A stretch of 64,000 nt of DNA, taken from Wuchereria bancrofti (taxonomy: Eukaryota > Nematoda > Chromadorea > Rhabditida > Onchocercidae). Positions 44,858-56,300 of this stretch are shown one piece after another; position 1 is the stretch's first letter; the number at the start of each line of letters is the position of its first letter. The stretch is from positions 17,898,561 to 17,962,560 of the forward strand of contig SSBO01000012.1 in NCBI GenBank assembly GCA_005281725.1, read 5' to 3'. A model generated the notes under the pieces. That model did not search any database. It saw nothing but the letters and a program-made list of their open reading frames with translations, and was not told the origin of the DNA. The position numbers and the translations under genes are program-made.

Positions 44858-45204
44858 CAACAGGTACTGGGAAATCTGCAAAAGGTAACACATTCAAGTT
44901 TTCGTTTCCACAAATTATCTATACTGCTATCTTTATAACGTAAACAATGCGCAACTACTTCAGTAAATAAATAAGTTGTAAAGGACAAGTTTAATAGGAA
45001 AATAGCCCAAGCGGTACTGTCCTTTAGAGAAAAGCAATTACAGGTAACTCACTGATGTCATAAAGACTAAATTAACTGTAATGAACCATTTAAACACGCA
45101 GAAATAATATACAAGAAGTGGTAGAGAAAGCAAAGTGCGAACGAGTCGTCGTCTCACCACTGGCATAAGACATCATCACATGTATCAGTGCGCTTCGAAT
45201 TTTG

Positions 45205-45263
45205 CATGTGTATGTGTGTGTGTATTTGTATGTGCATGTGCATGTATGTATGTAAGTGTGTAT
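45205..45263. repeat. (GT/ATGT)n microsatellite
   Basis: Alternating purine-pyrimidine run of GTATGTGTGTGT and GCATGT units on the plus strand, about 0.2 kb upstream of the small reading frame at 45485. Confidence 0.85.
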
Positions 45264-45484
45264 TGGTTGATTGTTTCGCAAAAGTGCATTAACTAAGTAG
45301 TAGAATAATTTTGGTTTTTTGACTTAGTTGAGTGTTTTTGTTTTGTTTTTTGTTCATTTACAAACACTCCAAGTTTGACAATTTTGGTGAAGGTAAAAGT
45401 GACTTAACTGTGAAAGTTTGGAATTCTTTAGTTAATTAAAATAATTAGAGTGTAGGGAGAAACACGTTAGCAACATTTCAGTAT

Positions 45485-45688
45485 ATGCAACCTGAAGAAC
45501 GCGTAGGCTTTAAATTTATAGCAGGAGGAAGAGATGTTTCTAATCCGAGCAATGCAAATGAAAGCAGAATTACGATCACATCAGGGAGTAGTGAGGGTCT
45601 ACCGTCTCCAATTTATATATCGAGAACACTTTGCCAAATTATAAAAAAAAATGAAGATAATGGACCTGTTTTTTGTTTCTTAGAATGA
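45485..45688 (+). CDS. Small uncharacterised protein or first exon
   Basis: 67 codons, MQPEERVGFKFIAGGRD..., hydrophilic and Ser/Asn-rich in the middle, no signal peptide or membrane helix. The start is supported by an ACATTTCAG acceptor only three bases upstream, the layout of a trans-spliced nematode gene. The last residues (GPVFCFLE) may be read-through into an intron. A possible second exon beginning after TCTCTTCAG at 46406 (frame to 46604, LPVYCLCRLILMYRD) is in the same orientation, but no donor with matching phase is convincing. Function unknown. Confidence 0.4.
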   Translation: MQPEERVGFKFIAGGRDVSNPSNANESRITITSGSSEGLPSPIYISRTLCQIIKKNEDNGPVFCFLE

Positions 45689-47992
45689 GAATGGAAATCA
45701 ATGAATTAAAAGTTGAAGAACGAAGTCCAACTGAAGAATCCTTGCTTAAATTGCATTTCTAACAATTCCTAATAGTCACACAATAAATTAACTAAGATTG
45801 CTTTTCTGCTGCTGAAGAAATATTCTAATGCTTTTTTCCTTCTTCTTGAATTATGTATCTAATCTACTTATACATGTAATGGAGAGTAAAAATTCCTGAA
45901 ATCTTCATTATATCCTGGTAGTTTGTTTCAAGATAACTTTCGACATACCATAATAATTCGGAAAAAAAAGAATTATAATGATATATCAGAATAAAGTTGT
46001 ATTAAATTCAAAGGATGTCTTGATTTAATATTCTTTGGACAGATATGAAACTGTTTCAAACCCAACACCCATCTCCCAGTTGTAGCTAAGCTTATCTGCA
46101 TTATCTTTAATGTCAGGGTTGTTAGCAAAGAGTTTGTGTTCTTTTGCTTTAACTCAAATCTGCATGCAATATCGAAACACTGTAGAGATTTTCTAACCTA
46201 ACATTCAGTCTTATGTTAAACTTAACTAAGTAAAGAGTAAAGATCACTCGATAGACAACTCTTTACTCATTTAATCATACGCTTGTTGTAAACCAATGCA
46301 CATTATACAAGAATTTAAACTATAATTCGTTTGCTCTCTCGCGCTCATTTCATCCCACTCATTTCAATCCTTTACTTGACTTTCTTATCAAATTCTTTCT
46401 CTTCAGTTATGGATGAACTCTAAGAAATTACCAGTATATTGTCTGTGTAGATTAATACTTATGTATCGTGATTCGCTAACAGCGAATAAAAGTCGTGGCA
46501 ACAGATCCTTCTTAACACATTCATCTATACCAACTTCAGATCACAACCAGGAAACATTCCCTAAGAATGACCTCCACAAGGTCAATATCAGTAGGTCTAA
46601 ATGAATTTTATGTAATTATGGATTATAGAGTAAAACGGCTTATATAACAAAAAAAGGAGTGATAAATAATCAATTTCCTATACCAAATGGTTTGACATCT
46701 GTATTACGAATCATTTCAGATCAAATTACGTTACTTCTGAATAGTCATCAAAGGGTGCATTTTGCAAGTTAATGGATTTAACGGAATTATCACAGATTTA
46801 TTGATTTATTTCTAGGTCATTCTTCATTCAAAACAAATGTTTTAATGCCAGTAAAAAAGTGTAAACTTTTAAATGTAGCAGTCAGTAACCACTTCACCGG
46901 ATATCTTCCTCTGAGGTCTTGTATCTGCTGCATGAAACATCTTGGTTTCGGAAGGAATAAATGTTCGAATTAGTTTACTGGATAAAATATTCTTTGCCAG
47001 TCCGTTTTAAAATTGGTGAAATATAATTGTATAGCGAAATATTTCTAAACATTCCATATTTCATAAATGAAGAAGTTTCATGATAAGTGCTTGAAATAAA
47101 TGTAAATTCTTTCCAGATATCTGTTTCGGATGTGAACTTCCGCAGATTTTAAAAAGGAAATAATACACAAGATTTTGAAGACCAAGATTTGAAGATCGCC
47201 ATTTGTTAAGCGGGATTGGTTTTAATGATGTCGTGACTTTTCTTCTTTCTCTGAAAAAAATTTTCGAGTGATTATGTTTTGAAACGATGGGAAATATTCC
47301 ACAGTCGTCGTTACTATTTCTAAAAACTTCTGGAAAAAGTTTCTATTATTTGCTTTTTAGCTGATGCCTTGTTTCAAATTAACTGCATATGAATCATAAT
47401 TGAAATGAACCTAACGGATGGTAGGAATTTGTAGTCATAAGGAAAATATGAAAGCATTTTAAAGTTTAAGTCGGGAAAAGCGGTCGATATTTCATTAAAA
47501 AGTTATTGTTTTCTATAAATTCTTTTCTGAATGGTGAATTATAGCTTAAAGAATATTTCAAAGTAAACATTTTGAACATTTGGAAAAACAGCAATTCAAA
47601 TTTTGAATTGGATTACTTTCGAAGTGTAAATATGAGTATTTTTTCGTCATGCAAAATTACATTATATTCTATTCTTTCACTGCATGAGTTTTTGATTCTT
47701 TGAGAAATGGACCAGACATACAATAACCAACTGATACATTCCATTCAAATATCAGAGTTTTTCGCTATTTATTCAGTAAAATTTAATTGGTAAGACTGAA
47801 GTCGCTACATTTAAAACAAATTAGATGTTTTTTTCTTAAATAAGCCACAACTAATTATGTCCGAAAGGTAGAAAACTTTTTTTAATTTATTTAGAAAACT
47901 TTTGAATGATTTATTAGCACCATATTTAACAAAATCGTCTGTCCTATATTTTCTATATTATCAGAAGACTAGAAAATAAAAGGGTTAAGGCA
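45689..47992. other. Spacer, one possible exon at 46407-46604
   Basis: AT-rich. The only protein-like stretch follows the acceptor at 46406. An acceptor (TATTATCAG, ending 47964) 28 bases before the ATG at 47993 probably is the spliced-leader site of the next gene. Confidence 0.45.
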
Positions 47993-48111
47993 ATGTCCCT
48001 AAGGGGAACGAGGTCGACCAAAAATCGCAAAAATAATCGGTCAGAAAAGACAGTCTTTTATTGCTATTGTTCATTATGCATTTTTTCGATTTCGTTTATT
48101 TTATTTCACGT

Positions 48112-48144
<33 letters not shown>

Positions 48145-49072
48145 AAAAAAGGTAAATGTTGTTAGATTAACACCACTGTACCGAGGAACTGACCAGACTA
48201 GGAGCACAAAAGGGCCGAGTAAATTACACAAAAAGTAATTAAATAGGTGAAACACAGAAGTGAATTTATAAAAAAGGCTTTATCTTTCTTCTTCACTATT
48301 TTAATTCAATAATTTTACTTCAAAAATATGAGGAAAGCCTCAAAGAAGAAACATTGAAGCAGAACGATGCCATAATCGGTTAATTATTACCTTTCGCGGT
48401 AAGGGTTAACAAAAAGCTGTCTTCAATGAAAATTGTTAAGAATTAAATTCGATTTAATTACCAGATATGACGCTATTTTATGAACACATGGATCAGTTAT
48501 TAAATTAGCACTGAAAATTTCTCATTGAAATTCGTTCAATAACTCTTTTAGATGCAAATCATAACTTGTTCAATTATATTGATTGCGATAAATCTCTGTC
48601 TCTATCTTGCCCTAATTTTGAATTCTGTGATTCAATTCATTTTCAGCTCTGTTTCTCGTTTTAGATTTTGTCCATGATAATTTTATTACCAATTCACACA
48701 GATTATTGATTTCCTTATTGACACTTATAAATTTGATTTCAATCTGTAACTACTCCTTGTCTATAACTACTCTTTTTAATCAGATCTAAGTACTAACAGT
48801 TTAATGTTGCTTGGAAAGGAAAGTATTAATGTTCCAGGACCGGGTAAGTGTTTTTGAGATACAAATGATAAACAAGTTGATTTTTTTTTCCACTAGACAC
48901 TTTCACATTTTTTCTTCTCTTCTTTAATAATTTAAAATTTCTTCTATCAGATCATTCTAAAATTAACAGTTTGCAAATTTATAAAGTCTTTAGAAGCAGA
49001 ACATTTCTTGAAAGAATCGAAGCAGTGTCATTAGAAGAAAAGCGTACTGAAATTAAAAGTTCGAATTCCTGA
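47993..49072 (+). CDS. Small single-pass membrane protein, first gene of likely operon with lipase
   Basis: Four exons: 47993-48218, 48552-48626, 48784-48843, 48951-49072. All junctions are phase 1 and the sum is 483 bases (160 residues). The protein has a basic N-terminus (MSLRGTRSTKNRKNNRSEK), one long hydrophobic helix (TVFYCYCSLCIFSISFILFH extended by a Tyr-Ile repeat encoded by a TA microsatellite), then a hydrophilic part with CDKSLSLSCPNF and a charged end (FLERIEAVSLEEKRTEIKS). Arginine/lysine before the helix and no signal peptide suggest type II topology. No family recognised. The stop codon is followed after 15 bases by the lipase ATG. The last two exons have strong splice sites; exon 2 has a weaker donor (GTGATT), so its limits are less sure. 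Confidence 0.6.
48112..48140. repeat. (TA)n microsatellite inside a probable coding exon
   Basis: 29 bases of alternating T and A. In the predicted frame it encodes alternating Tyr and Ile at the end of the membrane helix. Confidence 0.85.
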
Positions 49073-49087
49073 AATGGTTCCAGGACA

Positions 49088-51050
49088 ATGCTGCTATATG
49101 TGTTATTACTATTGTTATGTAGTGAACATCATGGTCACGGGGAATTCACCCATCATTTCAACGACTTCTTAAGAAGGAAGTACGGTATGAAGACACAAAA
49201 ACTCCTAGAAAGGCTCGATATGGGCCTTAGCCTTTGGGGCAGTTTTGGTGGGAAGACGGATGAAAACGATCCCGTAAACAAAAGAGTCAGTTTGATCCCT
49301 ATTTTATTATTCGATTAATATTTAACATATTTGAAATCCGACGTATTATAAAATTTTCAGCCAGTGCTTTTTGTGCATGGAGCGCTTTCACGTGCTGCCG
49401 TATTCTTGAAACATCGCGAGTATTTTATTTACAGAGGGTACTCTTGGTCGGAACTGTATGCCACATCATACGGAAACGGTTTAAACTCAGCTATTTTCGA
49501 TGGCGTTCATTGCAAATACGTCAAACAGGTAGGTATACTAACGACTCACATTTTCCCACTAAGATCACTGGTACAAGGACATTTCCCGTCCTACTTGGTG
49601 TCCTTCACCGGTCCTCCCATCATGATGAATCCCCGTTCTTACTCAGGGAAGACACACTTTTTCAAAATTTATTTAACACGGTTGCACATGCAAAGTGATC
49701 TGGAGATAATCAAGTAGGAGATGGGAAAAATCGATTAGCTGAATGTATTTTCAATTTCACACTTTCTTAGCGATCTTGGAGGTGAACGTTTTAGGGTAAA
49801 TATTAGACAGTTCTATTTTAATTTAAATCTTTGAAACAGTTTCAGACTTCCAAATCTTGAATTTCAGATTCGTCAGATGTTATTAGCTGTGAATAACTAT
49901 ACGAGAAAGACTGTCGATATCATCGCGCATTCCATGGGTTCAGCGGTTTCAAGAAAGGCTATTCTAGGCTCTTCTTGCTTTGATACTGGTGAATTGCTTG
50001 GCGCTCCTTTGACTCAACTGGTCCGCTTAATAAATTTTCTGCATTACTTATAAACACATTATGAAACTTTCGACCTTCATTGTAGTCGTTTATTTGATAC
50101 GTTCATATATTTCTTTGCTTGCCAAGACTTTTATTCATTTTAATACATTTCCACTTAAATATTTGAGAATTTTATTATTCGGAATCATTTCAAACTTCAC
50201 TTCAGGATATATTAAATTCCAATATATTTTTGCATGATGCGTTGCCACCAATTTAGCGGTCTTGTTCTTAAAGAAGCAAGTATTTGGAATTTCGCTTTTT
50301 TGTCTTCTTCTGAAAATTTAAAATCAGGAATATTTGCAGGTGAATACATTTATAACTGTCGGTGGCACAAATCACGGTTTACAAACATGTCCCTTAATTG
50401 TCCCTCTTTGCGGTAGCATTTCGTCTCTACACTGCAGCTCCAAACTTATGGTTAGAAAAGAAAATTAATTTCATCGGTCGACAAACGGTCCTTTTCTCTT
50501 TATCTTACTGCCAACCTTCTTTTTTAAACAGTGCAGCTTTTAGCATTATTTAGTATCATAAGACTAAGTAAAGTATATTCCATAGCAATATATTTAAGTT
50601 GTCTGGCACATCATGAAACTATATTTGTCCTCGCCTATATTTGAAAATTTCATTTTTTTGAAATTTGTTTAGTCATGTTCATGATAAAATGTTCTGATAG
50701 CTAAAGAACAATTCACTTCATAAAATTTCTGTTTTAAGAACTGTTATGTTGGAATCTCATTTCAGAAAGAACTGAATTCGCAACCATATCGTTTCGAGGG
50801 ACACAGCTCTTACGACATACACAGTCTAAGCGATACGATCATCGGCCTCCACTGTTGCAACGAAAGTTGTGGTGTCTTACCCAATCGTAATGAATCTTTC
50901 AAGGTCGCCGACCTGGACCACTTTACGCTCCTATCGGAAACTATTACGTTACAACTATCACTTTTAAAACAAACAGACGGACGAAATAGTGGTAACAGTA
51001 TCACCAGAATAGGTGACATCGATTCTGATGATGATATCAAATACAGTTAA
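49088..51050 (+). CDS. Secreted class-2 lipase (nematode LIPS family)
   Basis: Serine esterase/lipase of the alpha/beta-hydrolase fold. Five exons: 49088-49285, 49361-49528, 49868-50020, 50340-50450, 50766-51050; every junction is phase 0; 304 residues. A signal peptide (MLLYVLLLLLCSEHHG) implies secretion. PVLFVHGALSRAA is the oxyanion-side beta-strand and HG motif, YSWSELYATSYG follows, and IIAHSMGSAVSRKAI holds the nucleophile Ser in AHSMG. FITVGGTNHG and the C-terminal Cys-containing part with DLDHFTLL supply the likely catalytic His. The arrangement matches Lipase_2 (EstA/EstB-like) proteins expanded in C. elegans as lips genes. It starts 15 bases after the stop of the upstream gene, with a GTTCCAG acceptor between (site at 49083), so it is probably a downstream operon gene separated by trans-splicing. 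AATAAA signals occur at 51334 and 51462. Confidence 0.92.
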
Positions 51051-53355
51051 AAACAAAGTCAATCTCAAATGAAATATTGCAACCAAAACAAAAGATTTCC
51101 TAATGGAAATTATAAATATAAACAGATGACATCGATTTCGAAGTACTGGTACAAAATCTTCAATAGGATTTCTGTTTTTACCTCTAGAAATTTCTCCTAC
51201 ATTTAGATAAAGTCTGAATACTATACGTAATGCTTCCGTTAAAATCTTTATGGTTCTTAATTATGTTTTAACTTATAACCTTTTCTGTGTCCTAAATTTT
51301 AGAATTTTGCAAACTTTTGCAAACACTTAAACTAATAAAACTTGCATAGTTCAATTATTAGTTCATGCCGTAAAAATATCTGCTAAGTTGTAGGATCTTT
51401 TCAAAATTTCTTATGATTTTCCTAACTAATAAACACACTATAACTTAAATATAACTTTATAAATAAAAGGTTTCCAGCAGTCTTTTTTAAAAATGATAAA
51501 GGCATTTATTCAAATTGACAATGTGCAAAAAGATCTTGACAATCTCACTTCTTTTTTTGAGTTGCCTTTTTTTTTTCGGTTTTTTTTCGACCGACTTGTA
51601 GTAAACTAAAAGGATTAAACACGCAGAATTAATAAAGTGATAGCCATTTTCCAAAAAATTGTGCAAATAAATACATGCTGAGTTAGCAAACATTTGACGA
51701 AATTGTTGTAGTATTTGCTGTTTGACGAGTTGAAGAACTTGAAAAATCGTAGAACTTTATGACGGATAAAAGAACACGCACACATTTGCTATCGCTGAAG
51801 GTCTCGTACGAATTTAGGTAATCATGAAAAAGAAGAAACAAGAACTAATCATTGTCGAGTATTTCTGACGCATATCTCAGGATCTGCATAAACAGTTTGT
51901 CCACGAATACTTGAAGAACAGAAAGTCGGTTGTGCTGCTATGGTTTGTAGAAAAAGATTTTGATATTGAGAGTCCTAGAAATAAAAGTGTTCAAATCTTC
52001 ACAGGTGTATCAAATAGCTCATGGGCTATATTGATGGTTCAGTTTGCTCGAACGGACCAATTAGTCGCTAAGATTGCCACTGCTCAATTGCCACATTTAA
52101 TTCGAAACATCAAAAACAATTAGTATTAATCAATGTCACCATTCAATGGTTTTTAACGATGCGTATCTTTCTCAGTTCAAAAATCAGGAAATTAGTGAAA
52201 AATGCTACTCCCTCTGTCATCTTCGTTTTTGTAAATCTAAAAGCCAAAAAGAATTTGCTCCATATCGAGGAAGGGAACGATGATAATGAAGAGATAATTA
52301 TTTATAGTTGCAGATTTTATTTCGTTTATGTGGCCAGATAATGTAAATTGTGATGTAAACGTGGGGAAGAACTGATTTCAAAAAGATAAACAAATTCCAA
52401 TCTTTGTTTTTCGAAAGACTGACTGCAAAAGTAAGCGTCTTTACGTGTCACTGTTAAACAGCGACGTTGAAATATTCCAGTTTCACGAGACCACTATTAA
52501 ATAACTGTTCCCGTACGAGTGCTTCCTTTGTACATGGATAACTCAACCGGTTAGTTAACAAAACTGTTTTAAAACATACTCAGTTGCTACTTTTAGAACT
52601 CATTTGAAATTTTCATAGGAAATGTTGGACTCGAATGAGTTTCCAAATATTTGTTCTTTAAAAACTTCTTTCTCCTTTTTTTTTAGCTTTGTTAGTACAG
52701 CAAATTTCTTAAACGATCTTCCGTAGTGCTCAGTTTCCAATAAGATTTTCTTGATTTTTCCAGTAGGATCGCAGTACTTTTCTTACCAAACATCAGGGAT
52801 TGAAAACATTAGACTTAGAAAATCAATAACTAAAAGCCACATATAGTGATACTAGTCTCTAATGGTGATGAGTTGAAGTCTGTCACCCAAATGGTTGACA
52901 GTCGAGTCCATCAAATTTGGTAAAAAATCGAGAGAACAACCTTAGAGTTAAATGGTGTCTAGAAAGATTTATGCCATCTTTTCTTCATTTACCGCACCTC
53001 ATTAGCATAAATAACTGATAGAGTCGTTTGCAGGAGTTCATCAGAAGTGTTTACTAAGATCTATCGATAGATTCATCGAGCAGATGTACGCTAGCAGAGA
53101 GCAACAGAACCAACGGAATATGCATATATAGGCAGAAGTATAGTTCTCGTTTGAGAAGGAAAAGTTGCGAGGTGAATATAAATAGAGGTTTGTTGCCGAT
53201 TTGCGACAAGATTTTTTCAGTTCTGTAGGGAGGGGACACTGCTGGGATCAGAGGTGCGACCTGAACGGTAGCAGTGAGAGGTGTGAGGATCTAACATTTT
53301 TCAGATCAAAATTCTTTTTGTTCAAATCAAAATTCTTTTTGTTTCTTTGCAGACA
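51051..53355. other. Spacer upstream of SYF1, with one open frame of unknown status
   Basis: Mostly non-coding. A frame from a CTCAG acceptor at 51880 to a stop at 52123 (81 codons, containing SVVLLWFVEKDFDI and SSWAILMVQFARTDQLVAKI) reads somewhat like protein but has no start codon and is not recognised. Confidence 0.45.
51881..52123 (+). other. Unassigned open frame, possible exon or gene remnant
   Basis: Opens right after an acceptor-like ATATCTCAG and ends in a stop. No partner exons with matching phase found nearby. Could be a decayed gene. Confidence 0.2.
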
Positions 53356-56300
53356 ATGACAAGTCAGGTTCTAGAAGCATCCAGCAGTGTTTATGCCAAT
53401 GCGGTAGAAAGGACCAAGAGAATTGCACCAATGATTTTTGTAGGCTTTAAAGTTCTTTCTCTTATGAAATGTTAAAAAATGTATAAAAAATTCACTTATA
53501 GTTCGATCAATTTTGATAAAGGTTCACATGTTCTATATATATTTAGGAAGAAGAGGATGTCGGGTTCGAGGAAGATATACTCAAAAATCCTTTTTCACTT
53601 CGGAGCTGGTTGAGATATATCGAACACAAGAAGAAATGTAAAGCACCATCAAAACAAATCAACCTGGTTTATGAACGTGCTCTAAAAGAACTTCCGGGCA
53701 GCTATAAACTATGGTAAATCACCTTTTACTATGATCCATAGTTTCCATTCTAAAATAATGTAAACTTGGTTCTCTCAGATCTGACAATTTGCTTTACCTT
53801 ATGGAAGTATTTTGTTCTGAATAGAATTGATCATAATACTTATTCCTTTAATGTGTGTGAATTCTGATACTTTTGTATAAATTCGGTCATGGTATTTCCT
53901 GTCTTGTTGCGCACAGTTTTTGCTGCTTCATTCTTTGTTTTTGCATCCTCTATGTGCGTCTTTCATTTCTCGTTAATAACAGGTAAAGAATAGATATGAA
54001 ATTTGCAGGTATAATTATCTCCGATTTCGTCGGAAGCAGGTGGTAGATAAGTGTCCTGTAGATCCAGCATATAAGCACGTTAACAATGCTTATGAACGAG
54101 CACTGGTTTTCATGCATAAGGTTAGATAATTTTTCTTAAATAATTTAAACACCATGGTATTTATTTGTAAATTATGTCACATATAAAGCAAAATGAGTTG
54201 AAGCGAAGACTGAGTAGATGATTTAGAGCTTCTTTTGAATTTGATTTATTTTTCTTAGACTTTTTTCGCGTAAATAGTGTTTAAATTGATTCAGCAAATT
54301 TTCCTTTACATTTTATTTTTGCTGACTTTTCTGGAGGAAGAGTGATCTTTCGCAATCAGCGAAGTTCATTTATTATTAATAACAATTTTAGATGCCTCGC
54401 ATATGGATGGAGTACTGTGAATTTTTAACGTTACAACGTCTTGTGACGCAAACTAGACGAGTTTTCGATCGCTCTCTGCGAGCACTGCCAGTTACTCAAC
54501 ATGATCGAATTTGGCCGCTCTATATCAAGTTTGTAACAAGCCATGAAATTCCGGAAACGACAATTAGAGTCTACAGGAGGTAGGTTATCGATTTTTATAG
54601 ATTTATAAGCTGTAGCAAATCTGCTGCACGGTACATAATTAAGGTATTTTTTTTTTCACTTTTTTGTAGTTAAAGACTTTCGATACACAATTGAAGAGTA
54701 CTTTTTAGTTATATATTGAGAAATCACTAACTTTTAACCACCCTCTGCGTAATGAATTAGAGGTTGGATTTCAGTTTTGACCGCATATTCCTTAACTCTA
54801 TTACTAGCTTTTTTAAGGAAAGTGATTAAACAGCAATATTTTTCATTTATTTCTACTTTTGAAACGTTTCCCTGAATTTATATTGTTGGTAAATATACTA
54901 GTTGCATTTACATTATCTGCATGCTAGTATGCCTGCATTATTTAACCTAAATGAACTTCAGATACTTAAAATTGTCACCAAAGTGTCGTGAAGACTTTGT
55001 TGATTACTTACGGAATATTGATCAGTTAGATGACGCCGCTCAACAACTTGCCATTCTTGTGAACGATGATAAGCCATACTCCGAGCATGGCAAAACAACT
55101 CATCAAGTAATTTTTTCGTTCAAAAATTTCGATTTGTTCGTATATTTCTGTGGTCAAAGTATATACTTTCTGTTTCGATTTTCTAGCTATGGACTGATTT
55201 GTGTGAATTGATTTCGAAAAATCCAAATAAGGTGCATTCATTGAATGGTGATGCAATCATACGACAGGGCATACAGAGGTTAATCTTCATAACAATGTTA
55301 AGTAGAATTTAAATTTCGGTAATCACTTAGCTGAATTACATGTTTTGATAAAAATTTAGGTTTGTAAAGATATATTTTAGATATAGCGACCAGGTAGGAC
55401 TTCTGTGGTGCTCGCTAGCGGAATATTATATCAGAGGTGGACACTTTGAACGGGTTAGAATTTTATTGTATATTTTTGTTTTATCAGATTATTTTTACGC
55501 GGTGATTTTTATGCTTTGGCTTTTATAACACATGATGTGCATACTTGCATATATGGAAGCTCTATGTTATCGTTAGGAAAGCAATTCTTAGTATGAGATT
55601 TATCTGCAGGCAAGAGATGTGTATGAAGAATCACTGATATCGGTCAAAACTGTACGGGACTTCACGCAGGTATTTGATGCTTATGCCAAATTTGCGGAAC
55701 GTGCAACAGCAGCAAAAATGGATGAAATAGATAACGAGGACACTGCAGCTGATGAAGAACAACAATTAGAATTGGAGCTTCTTTTCGCAAGGTATCCTTT
55801 TCTTAGATATTCATAATTTGATTTAAGCGCTATTTGCTGTTAGTTACTGTCGCAGTTTTACATTAATATTATGTTACTTTTCAACCTAAAAAGTAGTATC
55901 CTAATTGTACGGTTAGTATAACTCTTTCAAAACATAGTAATATTTATCCATAGTGCTCTTTATCACAGCTGAAGATAAGTCCTAAGAAACAATTGATTTC
56001 GAAGTCATTAAATTATAAAAATGACTGCCACAGATCTTTTAGATTTGAGCATTTGATGGACCGTCGACCACTTCTTTTAAATAGCGTCTTGTTGCGTCAA
56101 AATCCTCATAATGCATATGAATGGTTAAATCGTGTCCAGTTATATGAAGGCAACAGTAAGAAGGTAGGACCAAAATGAGAAATGCTCACTTTAAACTGTT
56201 TCGCTTTTTTAATATTTCTGATTTTAAAAAATATTCTAGCGTAGAAATGTTGTTTGTGTATTTCTTTATAAATCATCTTTTCAAATCCTTTTTTTTCTTC

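Larger units (their letters stand above)
43257..45484. other. Intergenic DNA upstream of the divergent membrane-protein and plus-strand genes
   Basis: Probable promoter region for both strands. It contains a spaced inverted repeat and a GT-rich microsatellite, listed separately. Short frames around 44.0-44.3 kb and 44.7-45.0 kb are not convincing. Confidence 0.5.

Noticed and set aside
45090..45281. Thr/His/Tyr-rich minus-strand frame
   Set aside because: Reads through the GT-rich microsatellite; composition is not that of a protein.
48147..48154. Possible splice of the TA tract as a 34-base intron
   Set aside because: Too short for an intron, and the joined frame meets an immediate stop.
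49364..49717. Longer lipase frame continuing past 49528
   Set aside because: It reads into an intron; the GTAGGT donor at 49529 and the in-phase exon at 49868 restore the conserved lipase sequence.
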